A stretch of 64,000 nucleotides of DNA. It comes from Nitrospira sp. (lineage in GTDB: Bacteria; Nitrospirota; Nitrospiria; Nitrospirales; Nitrospiraceae). A model generated the notes under the pieces. It did not search any database. It had not been told where the DNA came from and was given only the letters and a program-made list of their open reading frames with translations. Within the stretch, counting starts at the first letter, position 1, and every line of letters starts with the position of its first letter. The stretch lies in the NCBI GenBank assembly GCA_037045225.1, contig JBAOHZ010000009.1, positions 310,001 to 374,000 of the forward strand. Direction: 5' to 3'. Made by a program: the position numbers and the translations under genes. Of this stretch, positions 7,834 through 15,720 are shown in pieces.

Positions 7834-9075
7834 CTAAGCGGGGTGCGGCATAGCCTCATACGAAGCCCTCAACGGATGCTTGATGTATTGCTCGACGTAG
7901 TTCTGGAGCGAGCCGTTGCGGTAGAGCTGCTGATTGGCGAATCGGGTATCGATCTTGTGCAACACCTTCACCCGCACACCGGTCTTTTTGGTGAACTGCT
8001 CAAGCGTCACGCCGGTAATGTCGGTATAGGGCCCTCTCCCCGACTGCATGATGCACTTGGGCACATGCACCACCTTCTCCTTGGTCAGACGCCGCGCGAT
8101 GTCGTCGAAAGTCAGGAGTACGGTGCAGTCGGAGTCGCCGCTCAGCAACGCATTGGGCACATAGAGAAACCGCGCACGGTTTTTCCGGTAGAGAGTTAGG
8201 ATCTTGTGAACGCTGCCCGCCATCACGACCGTGTCCTTCTTTTCCAACTCCAGCGAGTCGAATAGGCTGACGATACGCCGGCGACTCAAGAAGGCAGTGG
8301 TGTAGGCTTCCGTGTGGATTGTTTGGAGATTGGGCAGCGCCAGATCGTAGACGTGGGAAGCTTCCTCCGGCAGGAAGGTCCTCCCCTGCCGCATCAGCGC
8401 CGCCGTCTCCTCCCTGAGCCCACGCACCGGAGTCAACGTCCCCATCCACAAGACACACTGCTGATTGACCTTGGAGATCGTCGCCGCATCTTTCGACATC
8501 GTGTCTTTATCGAACGCGTAAAAATTCGCCGACGACACGGCCGGCCCATCCAGCACCTTCATAAGATGTTTCACGGAGGGCGCATGGGGCATCAACCGCT
8601 GCCGGTAGTCGCTCAACGTGATGACCGACAATTCGAAGTTGATCCGGCCGGGGTAGCGCGCCACCAGCTGATGGATCTTGGGTACGTGCACGAATCCCAC
8701 GGTGAAGAATTGAATACACTTGTCCGTCTCGCGGAGGAAGTCTTCCACCCATTCCATCGCCTTGGGGTGCAGGAACAGATCGGTCCATTCCATGAACTCG
8801 TTGCCGCCCAGGCACCAGAATTGTGTGGGATCGGTCGGTTTCTTGCTGATGTAGTTGAGGATGAACTTCCAGTCGTCGTCGGTGGTTTTCGGCGGGTCGA
8901 GGGTTTCGCGGTAGGAATGGTCGAGTTCGTAACAGAACTCGCATTTGACCGGACAGTCTCGGCCCAGACTCAGGGGAATTTTCCCCGCCTCCATTTCTTT
9001 GATGAGCACCTGTCGGTAGTCCGTACGATCCTTGAAGATCGGGGTGGGCTGAAAAATCGGGAGTGCAGTGGCCAT
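7834..9075 (-). CDS. Radical SAM protein (413 residues)
   Basis: A canonical CxxxCxxC cluster motif, C41-P-V-K-C45-E-F-C48-Y, lies close to the N-terminus in the context SLGRDCPVKCEFCYEL. It binds a [4Fe-4S] cluster that cleaves S-adenosylmethionine. The remaining ~360 residues contain FWCLGGNEFMEW in the position of the SAM-binding glycine strand, but the C-terminal half (TVVMAGSVHKILTLYRKNRA and beyond) resembles no auxiliary-cluster SPASM domain I know. Substrate unknown. It is divergent from the 84-residue gene at 9158 and upstream in orientation of the phzF gene. Confidence 0.85.
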   Translation of the reverse strand: MATALPIFQPTPIFKDRTDYRQVLIKEMEAGKIPLSLGRDCPVKCEFCYELDHSYRETLDPPKTTDDDWKFILNYISKKPTDPTQFWCLGGNEFMEWTDLFLHPKAMEWVEDFLRETDKCIQFFTVGFVHVPKIHQLVARYPGRINFELSVITLSDYRQRLMPHAPSVKHLMKVLDGPAVSSANFYAFDKDTMSKDAATISKVNQQCVLWMGTLTPVRGLREETAALMRQGRTFLPEEASHVYDLALPNLQTIHTEAYTTAFLSRRRIVSLFDSLELEKKDTVVMAGSVHKILTLYRKNRARFLYVPNALLSGDSDCTVLLTFDDIARRLTKEKVVHVPKCIMQSGRGPYTDITGVTLEQFTKKTGVRVKVLHKIDTRFANQQLYRNGSLQNYVEQYIKHPLRASYEAMPHPA

Positions 9076-9157
9076 GGTGAAACACCTTGCCTGTTGCCGC
9101 GAGGGGCAACGCCTGCTAGATTGACAGTGTCATCATCGACTTGCCAGACTCCGTGAC

Positions 9158-9412
9158 ATGACCGAGGATCTCCTCACCAAAGCCCAGGAACTTTTTGCGC
9201 TCACGCCTCCCTATACCCGCGAACAACTGGATCGAAAACGCGAGGAACTTCTACACACCTGGACGCCTCGCCGCTTCGCCAACCTGACCAACAATCCCAA
9301 GAAGTACATGCAGGCCTACACGAAGGCCGAGGAAATGACCCGACTCGTCGAAGCCTCGTATGCCCTGCTCTCTGCGCTAGTCGTTCCCGACGACGACCAC
9401 CGTCTCTCGTGA
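9158..9412 (+). CDS. Small hypothetical protein (84 residues)
   Basis: An acidic-basic, probably all-helical soluble protein (MTEDLLTKAQELFALTPPYT, then AYTKAEEMTRLVEASYALL). It has a single ATG at 9158 and no cysteines or membrane segment. Its start is 82 bases from that of the divergent radical SAM gene, so the two may share a control region. No family recognised. It is not an obvious RiPP precursor, since it lacks a leader/core pattern. Confidence 0.55.
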   Translation: MTEDLLTKAQELFALTPPYTREQLDRKREELLHTWTPRRFANLTNNPKKYMQAYTKAEEMTRLVEASYALLSALVVPDDDHRLS

Positions 9413-9475
9413 AGCGTCTCGGAAAAAACCGTCGCTCGTCTCTCGTCGTTCGTATCTCGCGAGACAGGCTTCACG
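9408..9475. repeat. Inverted repeat at the 3' end of the 84-residue gene
   Basis: CGTGAAGCGTCTCG (9408-9421) pairs with CGAGACAGGCTTCACG (9460-9475). The left arm includes the stop codon. There is no U-run, so this may be a processing or attenuator hairpin rather than a classical terminator. Confidence 0.5.
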
Positions 9476-9503
9476 TTTCAAGCACCACGCGCTAATTCCA
9501 GCA

Positions 9504-9624
9504 GGACATTCAAAACGGCATCCCGCTAGGCCGCAGGCAAGTCAAAACCGGAGGCGTACCCTCAGGGGTACGTTGAGGATTTTGACGAACCGAGAACGAC
9601 GCGGGAGGTTGTTTTCAGCATCCG
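9504..9624. repeat. Family A palindromic repeat, copy 7
   Basis: Full copy: GGACATTCAAAACGGCATCC at the left, TTGTTTTCAGCATCCG at the right, and the GTACCCTCAGGGGTAC central hairpin. It is in tandem with copy 8, between convergent genes. Confidence 0.85.
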
Positions 9625-9641
9625 GTACAATCCGCATCTCG

Positions 9642-9765
9642 CAGGCTGGTCAAAACGCCATATGCCAAGGCCGCAGGAAGCGTGGCGACTGAGGCGTACC
9701 CTTGCGGTACGTCGCAGGGAGGCAGGCGACCGAGAACGCCGGGAGATGGCGTTTTCACCAGCCTG
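9642..9765. repeat. Family A palindromic repeat, copy 8
   Basis: CAGGCTGGTCAAAACGCC at the left mirrors GGCGTTTTCACCAGCCTG at the right, an 18-base perfect inverted pair. It ends one base before the radical SAM gene stop codon at 9766-9768. Confidence 0.88.
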
Positions 9766-11727
9766 CTATCCCACCCCGTGGGAGACGACGCGTGACATCC
9801 CCTCTTTCCCCTCATCTCCTTCACCGATAGCCATCGGCCAGGTCACGAGACCGGAGACTCCTTCGGCCGCCGTCGCACCGTCCTTCGTCGCCGCGTAGAT
9901 CTGCGGCAGCTTGTTCGTGCCGAATTTGGAGATATAGAGGAAGACGTGCTCGCGGCTATTCACCCGCACGGCCCATGGACTGAAGTCGTTCTTATAGAAT
10001 TCTTCGCAGAGCTGCATGGCATCGAGGCAGGAAATGCCCACCGGCTCGTTCAGCGTGTAGTAATAATCCAGCGGCAGGTCGTATTCCTCCTGCTTGTGGA
10101 TCGTGATGCCGAATTTATCCGGGTTGCGCACCATCGGCGTGTGGCGGTAGGCCACGAAATAGAACAGCTCCACGGAGTGAATCACCGGCTGGTTCTGGAT
10201 GACGAACTGTCGCGTCTCAAGCGCCTCGTCGCGCGTTTCGCCGGGGAAGCCGTAAAACGCCATCACGTGGTTCCAGATGCCGGCCTTCGCCGCCTGGTGG
10301 AGGTTATTCTGAATCACGCTCTTCTTCGCGTGTTTGTCCATGAGGTTCAGCACGCGCTCGTTCGCCGATTCCATGCCGTAATAGAGCGTGCAGCAGCCCG
10401 CCTTTGCCGCGAGGTCCCAGACCGCCTGGTCCTGGAGCGTCTCTTCAAACCGGATCAGAGTCGTCCACTTGATGCCGACGTTCCGGTCCACCAGCAGCTG
10501 CGAGACCTTCTTGAACAACGCGGGCGGATAGGACTCGTCGGAGAACAGAAAATGTCTGCACTGGTACTTATCCCGGAGCGCCGTGACCTGCTCGAGCACA
10601 TGCTGCGCCGTCATCCCGCGGTATTGATCGAAATACCCCTGGCCGTGGTCGCAGAACGTGCAGCGGCCCCAATAACAACCGCGGGTGGCGAGGTAGGGAA
10701 TGATCCGCTCGGGCACAAAATAGAGGTCCAGCGGGAAGCCATCGAAATCCGGCAGCGGCAGCGCCGCCGTCTTCTCTGTATACACTTCCTTGCTCTGCTG
10801 CACCGCACCGGACGCGTAATACATGAGGTTGGGCACCGACTCGATCGCCCGCTGCCCGTTCACCGCCTCGAGGTACCAGAGCAGCGCATGCTCACCCTCG
10901 TACAAGATGGCCGCGTCAAAGACGTCGGTGAAGAACCGCTCATGCTTCGCCCATTCTTCCTGCAGCCGCGTCACGACGTTGCCGCCGACCACGACGTGGA
11001 TGTCGGGAAAACTTTCCTTGATCATCTTGCAGAAGGTGAGGCCCGCCATCAGCTGCATCTGCGTACCGATGGAAATGCCGATCACGGTCGGCTTTTCTTT
11101 ACTCACGCTGGGTAAGACGAGTTGATTGCAGATATCGCGATAGACGTTTACCTGTTCGTCGTCGAGGCAGGCAAAGACTTCCTTGGACACTCCGGGCCGA
11201 TAGCCCAGGTTACTTTCCATGGGATAAAACACCAGCGAGGCCGGGTAGTAGGCAGAGGAGATGTACTGCATCGCTTCGCGGAACGTATTCAGCGCCCGCT
11301 CCAATTTCTCCGCTTCGTAAAACCGCTCGCCGCGCACAACCAGCTTGGCGTCTTCCGCCCGGTCTGCGAGGTCGAACACGTCCACCGCATAGGCCTCTTC
11401 CAGCACCGCCTTCTGAGCGGCTTCCTGCTCCGTCAGCCGCCCCGCCTTATCCTTGTCCTGCAGCGGCTTCAGCTGCATCCCTAGACGACCCTTCACCCAG
11501 ATCAAAAACTCCATGGTGAAGAAGTGATCGTACATCTCAATGTTGATGTCTCGCTGCACCACGTCATGCCCGGCTTCCCGCAACACGGCGGTCAACGAAG
11601 GCAAGGCGAGATACGGCGCCGTCGGCACCCATTCGGGCGGAAACAGCAACATCACCTTGGAGGTCTTCCGTTCCTCCGTCTTGATCGGAGACAAGCCGTC
11701 GATTTGGACTAAGCCGCTACTGCTCAT
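9766..11727 (-). CDS. B12-binding-type radical SAM protein, paralogue 1 (653 residues)
   Basis: The N-terminus (VMLLFPPEWVPTAPYLALPS) and the strand GISIGTQMQLMAGLTFCKMI with VVVGGNVVTRL at ~240-255 fit the cobalamin-binding Rossmann layout found before many radical SAM cores. The classical DxHxxG base-off histidine is not visible (DINIEM instead). The cluster motif is C351-x4-C356-x2-C359 in RGCYWGRCTFCDHG. A ~110-residue helical insertion (about 75-190) splits the B12-like domain. GAAGGA precedes ATG 11727. It is a tandem paralogue of the next gene. Reaction unknown; the class performs methylations, ring changes and other radical chemistry. Confidence 0.85.
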   Translation of the reverse strand: MSSSGLVQIDGLSPIKTEERKTSKVMLLFPPEWVPTAPYLALPSLTAVLREAGHDVVQRDINIEMYDHFFTMEFLIWVKGRLGMQLKPLQDKDKAGRLTEQEAAQKAVLEEAYAVDVFDLADRAEDAKLVVRGERFYEAEKLERALNTFREAMQYISSAYYPASLVFYPMESNLGYRPGVSKEVFACLDDEQVNVYRDICNQLVLPSVSKEKPTVIGISIGTQMQLMAGLTFCKMIKESFPDIHVVVGGNVVTRLQEEWAKHERFFTDVFDAAILYEGEHALLWYLEAVNGQRAIESVPNLMYYASGAVQQSKEVYTEKTAALPLPDFDGFPLDLYFVPERIIPYLATRGCYWGRCTFCDHGQGYFDQYRGMTAQHVLEQVTALRDKYQCRHFLFSDESYPPALFKKVSQLLVDRNVGIKWTTLIRFEETLQDQAVWDLAAKAGCCTLYYGMESANERVLNLMDKHAKKSVIQNNLHQAAKAGIWNHVMAFYGFPGETRDEALETRQFVIQNQPVIHSVELFYFVAYRHTPMVRNPDKFGITIHKQEEYDLPLDYYYTLNEPVGISCLDAMQLCEEFYKNDFSPWAVRVNSREHVFLYISKFGTNKLPQIYAATKDGATAAEGVSGLVTWPMAIGEGDEGKEGMSRVVSHGVG

Positions 11728-11817
11728 GTGTTCCTTCGATGTATCTACTCGCCCTTAGGCCTATTGTTGACAAACCGGCGCTCGTCTTTCGTGCAGCATC
11801 TCTCGCGAGAGACGCCC

Positions 11818-13716
11818 CTACATCTTTCCGGCTAATGACGGCGGCACCGTGGCCACCCTCGCCGACCGGAACTGCAGGTCCGGCAGCTTCTCCAACCCGA
11901 AGCGCGCGATGTAGAGAAAGATGTATTCGCGGATGAACAGCCGCAAGTCCCAACCAGGATTGTGGTTGCGCTCGAAGTCTTCGAACACCCGCTCGGCCTC
12001 CTCGATGCTCAACCCCTGCTTCACCGTAAAGTAGTAGTCGAGCGCCAGGTCCCATTCAGGATTCTTGTAAGCCGTCACGCCGAACTTCTCCGGATGTTTC
12101 GCCACCGGGTTATGCCGGCCGAGGTCGAACGTGCCAAAGCCCAACGAATGCACATAGTCCTTGTTCTGCTCCAGGAACTCCACCGACGACCAGGCTTCCT
12201 CCCGTGTTTCACCGGGAAATCCGAAGAAACCCATGCAGTGGTTCCAGATGCCTGCCTCGGCGGTATACTTCAAGTGTTTCGTCATGATGTCCGTCGTCGT
12301 CGCCTTGTCCATCAACCGCAACACCCGCTCATTCCCCGATTCATACCCGAAGTGGAGATACTTGCAGCCGGAAGCCTTCGCATCTTGCCAGACCTGATCT
12401 TCCAGCAGGCTCTTCTCGAACCGCATGTGCGTTGTCCAGGCAATGCCCATGTTGTTGTCGATCAGCCCCCGCGTCAGCTTGCGGAACAGGGCCGGCGGAT
12501 ACGACTCATCCGTAAAGTGAAAATGCCGCGAGCCGTACTTGTCACGGAGATAGGTCACCTCGGCCAAAATGTCCTGGATCTTCTTGGTGCGGTAACCCGC
12601 CGTGTAACCTTCGCCGTGGTCGCAGAACTCGCAACGGCCCCAGTAACAACCGCGGGTCGCCAGGTAGGGCAGAATTTTAGTCGGCACAAAATACTTGTCG
12701 AGCGGCAGACCATCGAAGTCCGGCGGCGGCAGCGCGGCCATGTCTTCCGCAAAACTCGTCGTCGAGACATGCACCCCGGTCGCGTCCTTGTAGATGGTGT
12801 TCGGCACATCGGCCAAGCTCCGCTTCGCCCCCACCGCCGACACCAGCTGCACGAACGCCGTCTCCCCTTCATACACCACCGCGCTGTCGAAGTATTGAAA
12901 CAGCGGCGATTGAGGCAGTACGTCGCGCAAGCGCGTGACCGTGTTGCCGCCGATGGTCACATGAATATTGGGGAAGTGCTGCTTGATGAGGGCACAGAAG
13001 GTCATGGAAGAAAACATTTGCTGCTGCAAGACGATCGAGATGCCGACCACATCCGGCTGCTCCGCCTCGATTGCCGGCTTCACCAAATGCTCGAACACAT
13101 CGCGATAGATGTTCACCTGGGTGTCGTTCACCGCGTCCATCACTTCGTGCGACACAAAGACTTTATAGGAGAGGTCCGTCTCCATCGGCGGCATGCAGAT
13201 CCGCGCCGGAGCATAGACCATTGAAATCACGGACGTGACTTCACGGAATACATGAATGGCCCACTCTAACTGATCGATTTCATAGAACACTTCTCCGCGA
13301 ATGATCGCCTTGGCCTTCTCGGCTTTCTTGATCAAATCGTCGATGCGTTGACGCGTGAGATCGCAGAGCGTGAGCTGGAGATCCTGCTCCCATTCTTCAA
13401 GTTCGCGCTTCTTCGCCAACTTGCGCAACCGGTCGAGCTGCTGCGGCACCCGGCGTAGGACCTTCTTCAAAAAGTCTTCGCTGAAATACCAATCCCACAT
13501 CTCGAGGTTGATGTCTTTTTGAATGACCGTATGACCGGCTTGACGAAGCACCGCAGTGAGGGACGGGAGACTGAGATAGGGTTCGGAGGGGAACCAATCG
13601 GGCGGGAAGATCAACATGACCTTCATCTTCCGGCCGCTGGTGGCTTCGAAACTTTGGCGATTGAGGAGGATCAGTTCTTTGGAGGCCCGCTCGCCTTTGG
13701 AATATTCCACTTTCAT
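11818..13716 (-). CDS. B12-binding-type radical SAM protein, paralogue 2 (632 residues)
   Basis: The same architecture as the gene at 9766: VMLIFPPDWFPSEPYLSLPS at residues ~33-52, a helical insertion at ~85-185, a B12-like strand GISIVLQQQMFSSMTFCALI, and C357-x4-C362-x2-C365 in RGCYWGRCEFCDHG. Downstream blocks match in order (HFHFTDESYPPALFRKLTRG, FGYESGNERVLRLMDKA, GFFGFPGETREEAW). The two genes clearly arose by duplication. AGAAGGACC precedes ATG 13716. The leader MKVEYSKGERAS reappears as a broken copy at 14595-14630. Substrate unknown. Confidence 0.85.
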   Translation of the reverse strand: MKVEYSKGERASKELILLNRQSFEATSGRKMKVMLIFPPDWFPSEPYLSLPSLTAVLRQAGHTVIQKDINLEMWDWYFSEDFLKKVLRRVPQQLDRLRKLAKKRELEEWEQDLQLTLCDLTRQRIDDLIKKAEKAKAIIRGEVFYEIDQLEWAIHVFREVTSVISMVYAPARICMPPMETDLSYKVFVSHEVMDAVNDTQVNIYRDVFEHLVKPAIEAEQPDVVGISIVLQQQMFSSMTFCALIKQHFPNIHVTIGGNTVTRLRDVLPQSPLFQYFDSAVVYEGETAFVQLVSAVGAKRSLADVPNTIYKDATGVHVSTTSFAEDMAALPPPDFDGLPLDKYFVPTKILPYLATRGCYWGRCEFCDHGEGYTAGYRTKKIQDILAEVTYLRDKYGSRHFHFTDESYPPALFRKLTRGLIDNNMGIAWTTHMRFEKSLLEDQVWQDAKASGCKYLHFGYESGNERVLRLMDKATTTDIMTKHLKYTAEAGIWNHCMGFFGFPGETREEAWSSVEFLEQNKDYVHSLGFGTFDLGRHNPVAKHPEKFGVTAYKNPEWDLALDYYFTVKQGLSIEEAERVFEDFERNHNPGWDLRLFIREYIFLYIARFGLEKLPDLQFRSARVATVPPSLAGKM

Positions 13717-13860
13717 AACATCTGGTCCTTCTTCTTCCCGGCCGAGAAGCGACAGAAATAATCAGAAAGCCAACGGGTTACGGAGGTATTGTAATGGTGA
13801 GAAAGAATGAGATGCAAGAGCGAGAGGGGTCGATTCTGCTAGATACGGCTATCCAGCGAA

Positions 13861-14175
13861 CTACAGAAGATTGGGTGAAATGCCGCGGCTCGTGTGCCAC
13901 AGCGCGAGGATTTCGACGACTTCAGGATGAGAAATCACGCGATAATAAAGATAGTAACGAACCCGCGGCAAGTGAAGGCGGCGAACACCAGCCAGCTTGA
14001 CGTTTCGAGCCTGGGAACCGATCAGTGGCTGGGATGCGAGGATTTGAATCGCACGCTCAAGCTCAATCGCAAATGTATCAGGGGCTTTCGGCCGGTTAGA
14101 GACCCACCATTCAGCCGCATCAACGATTGCCTGGCCGGCACTGCCGACTATCCGGACAGGGAGTGGATGACTCAC
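13861..14175 (-). CDS. ParE/RelE-superfamily toxin
   Basis: The 104-residue basic protein has the ParE layout: two N-terminal helices (AIVDAAEWWVSNRPKAPDTF, ELERAIQILASQPLIGSQ) followed by strands RRLHLPRVRYYLYYRV and VVEILALWHTSRG, the typical C-terminal end. ParE-type toxins poison gyrase and RelE types cut mRNA; which applies is not decidable. The start overlaps the end of the upstream small gene by four bases (ATGA), the usual antitoxin-first arrangement. Confidence 0.85.
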   Translation of the reverse strand: MSHPLPVRIVGSAGQAIVDAAEWWVSNRPKAPDTFAIELERAIQILASQPLIGSQARNVKLAGVRRLHLPRVRYYLYYRVISHPEVVEILALWHTSRGISPNLL

Positions 14176-14390
14176 GGTCGGCGGATCTGCTTCAGGAGAT
14201 CAGCCGCGTTCGTCGTCTCTCCCCGCTCAGCCTCTGCAATCGCAGCAAGCAGCTTGGCTTCTTCCTCGGACGAGAGCTCGAAGGTCTCATCGCCCTCCGG
14301 AGCCAGGACGGTGACCGTGGCTCCCTCGGGAAGGCTTTTCGCATCGATCTGAATCGTCCCGCCGTGAACTATTCCCGTAGTAATCAGCAT
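14172..14390 (-). CDS. Antitoxin partner of the ParE-like toxin
   Basis: A 72-residue acidic protein. Its N-terminal strands (GIVHGGTIQIDAKSLPEGAT) look AbrB-like, and the helical C-terminal half (EEEAKLLAAIAEAERGE, TNAADLLKQIRRP) is of the kind that wraps ParE toxins. It is translationally coupled to the toxin. A strong ribosome site lies in the AGGATCCTCC just upstream of ATG 14390. The partnership is inferred from position and size. Confidence 0.75.
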   Translation of the reverse strand: MLITTGIVHGGTIQIDAKSLPEGATVTVLAPEGDETFELSSEEEAKLLAAIAEAERGETTNAADLLKQIRRP

Positions 14391-14470
14391 AGGAGGATCC
14401 TAGCACTTCAGAGTGTGGCCGTCCAAGGTCCAGTGCGATTTTCTTCAGGCTGATTGGAGATAGGTCCGCA

Positions 14471-14590
14471 GGATGCTCAAAAAGTCTGTCAGCAAGGCCG
14501 CAGCCGACGGAAGCACCGGAGGCATAGCCTCGGGCTATGTTGAGGATACTTACGAGGGGAGAACGACGCTGGCAGGCTTTTTCAGCATCC
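14471..14590. repeat. Family A palindromic repeat, copy 9
   Basis: GGATGCTCAAAAAGTCTGTC at the left and GCAGGCTTTTTCAGCATCC at the right, with a variant central hairpin ATAGCCTCGGGCTAT. It directly abuts the remnant radical SAM 5' end at 14595. Confidence 0.82.
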
Positions 14591-14594
14591 TGCA

Positions 14595-14630
14595 GGAGGC
14601 CCGTTCACCCTTCATATATTCCACACGCAT
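14595..14630 (-). pseudogene. 5' remnant of a third B12-type radical SAM paralogue
   Basis: From ATG 14630 the minus strand encodes MRVEYMKGERAS, against MKVEYSKGERAS at the start of the intact gene at 13716. It then runs into family A copy 9. Similarity continues through the upstream region: 14631-14735 resembles 13717-13815, sharing GGTTA...GAGATGCAAG-type blocks. Only about 12 codons survive, so the rest of the gene was probably lost by deletion at the repeat. Confidence 0.65.
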
Positions 14631-14727
14631 GAAGGTGGCTCCTGTATCGGTCCGGCACTCCGAAACAGTCAGAATGCCAAGGGGTTAGCTTGGAGAACGA
14701 CATTGTACGAGGGGGAAAGATGGAGAT

Positions 14728-14825
14728 GCAAGCGTGGCTTGATTGCCCCATTGCTCGCGCAACGCGCGGCCTCAGAAGGCCCTCGTTGGACGCGCGCAGT
14801 TTGGGGCAAACCAAGCCCCGCTTGC
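14728..14825. repeat. Long stem-loop element (family C)
   Basis: The arms 14728-14749 (GCAAGCGTGGCTTGATTGCC) and 14803-14825 are inverted copies with few mismatches. Inside is a second hairpin built on CGCGGCC TCAGAA GGCCCTCG. The inner block CCCTCGTTGGACGC recurs at about 15018-15035, in a degenerate half copy starting near 14996. Function unknown. Confidence 0.65.
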
Positions 14826-15071
14826 AATGGAGATGGAGGGAAAAAAATAGAATGACGTCTCGCCGACGTGCGCAAACGTGGCGCTCATTATTCTTCGCGC
14901 CGTGGACCTCGCAGAACGCGCACGATGAAACGGTGCTCGTCCCATGCGCGCAGGTGAAGGGCAGCCTGGCCATTCCTCTGATGATGCGTGGAAAGCGCAA
15001 CGCGCGGTCGATGACTCCCCTCGTTGGACGCACGCACGCAGGGAACCCGCCGGGGCGCCCCTTGCCACGAA

Positions 15072-15087
15072 GTAGCTTATAAGCTAC
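15072..15087. promoter_or_regulatory. Perfect 16-bp palindrome, probable HigA operator
   Basis: GTAGCTTATAAGCTAC is its own reverse complement and ends 10 bases before the higB start codon. HigBA-type operons are normally autorepressed by the antitoxin binding such a palindrome over the promoter. The position supports that reading; binding is inferred. Confidence 0.65.
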
Positions 15088-15097
15088 ACTTGGATTC

Positions 15098-15430
15098 GTG
15101 GAGACCACGCCGAAAGAGTTGCGGATCTATGTCACGGAAGAAGGCCACGAACCCTTCAGTGAGTGGCTGATATCGCTACGCGATCATAGGGCCCGCGCGA
15201 AAATACGGGTGAGGTTGGACCGAGTCAGCTTGGGAAACTTCGGCGATTGCCATGGCGTTGGAGGCGGTGTTCAGGAACTTCGGATCGATTATGGACCAGG
15301 GTATCGGGTGTACTTCGGACAAGAAGGAACGACAATCGTGGTGCTCCTTTGCGGAGGAGATAAGAGCACACAGGAGAACGATATTGTTATAGCCCAACGG
15401 TATTGGAGCGGATACAGGAGGCGGCCATGA
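15098..15430 (+). CDS. higB: HigB/RelE-like addiction module killer protein
   Basis: A 110-residue protein starting at GTG 15098. It has the family pattern FSEWLISLRDHRARAKIRVR, VQELRIDYGPGYRVYFG, VVLLCGGDKSTQENDIVIAQ and a basic C-terminus. This phage-Gp49-like branch of RelE toxins cuts ribosome-bound mRNA. The order is toxin first, antitoxin second, with a four-base ATGA overlap, as usual for this branch. A palindromic operator candidate lies just upstream. Confidence 0.88.
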   Translation: METTPKELRIYVTEEGHEPFSEWLISLRDHRARAKIRVRLDRVSLGNFGDCHGVGGGVQELRIDYGPGYRVYFGQEGTTIVVLLCGGDKSTQENDIVIAQRYWSGYRRRP

Positions 15431-15720
15431 AGAAGAGCAAAGCCTATCAAGCAGATCTCATCGAAAGCCTGCGAGATGCTCGGGAAGCTGAAGAGTATTT
15501 GAATGCCGCGCTCGAAGAGGATGATCCGGAATTGTTCTTGCTGGCGTTACGAAATGTGGCGGAGGCACAAGGAGGGATAGCATCGCTCGCCGAGAAAACG
15601 AAGCTGAATCGAGAGAGTCTGTATCGCATGCTCTCGGAGCGCGGCAATCCTGAATTTCGAAGCCTCGATGCCCTCCTCCACGCGTTAGGCTTTCGGCTCG
15701 CAGTTTCCGTAAATCGTTAG
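15427..15720 (+). CDS. higA: HigA-like addiction module antidote protein
   Basis: From ATG 15427 (overlapping the higB stop) this encodes 97 residues with a HigA-type helix-turn-helix: LALRNVAEAQGGIASLAEKT, NRESLYRMLSERG, then FRSLDALLHALGFRLAVSV. The frame is open 24 bases further upstream, but the coupled ATG is preferred. Its last ~60 bases and the next ~80 are the sequence that recurs, decayed, in every well-preserved family B element of this window, so this is the only intact version of that gene tail here. Confidence 0.88.
   Translation: MKKSKAYQADLIESLRDAREAEEYLNAALEEDDPELFLLALRNVAEAQGGIASLAEKTKLNRESLYRMLSERGNPEFRSLDALLHALGFRLAVSVNR

Noticed and set aside
9946..11115. 389-codon plus-strand ORF opposite the radical SAM gene
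   Set aside because: It is the antisense shadow of a gene with clear motifs; similar long shadows occur opposite 11818-13716, 5294-6325 and 43167-45644.
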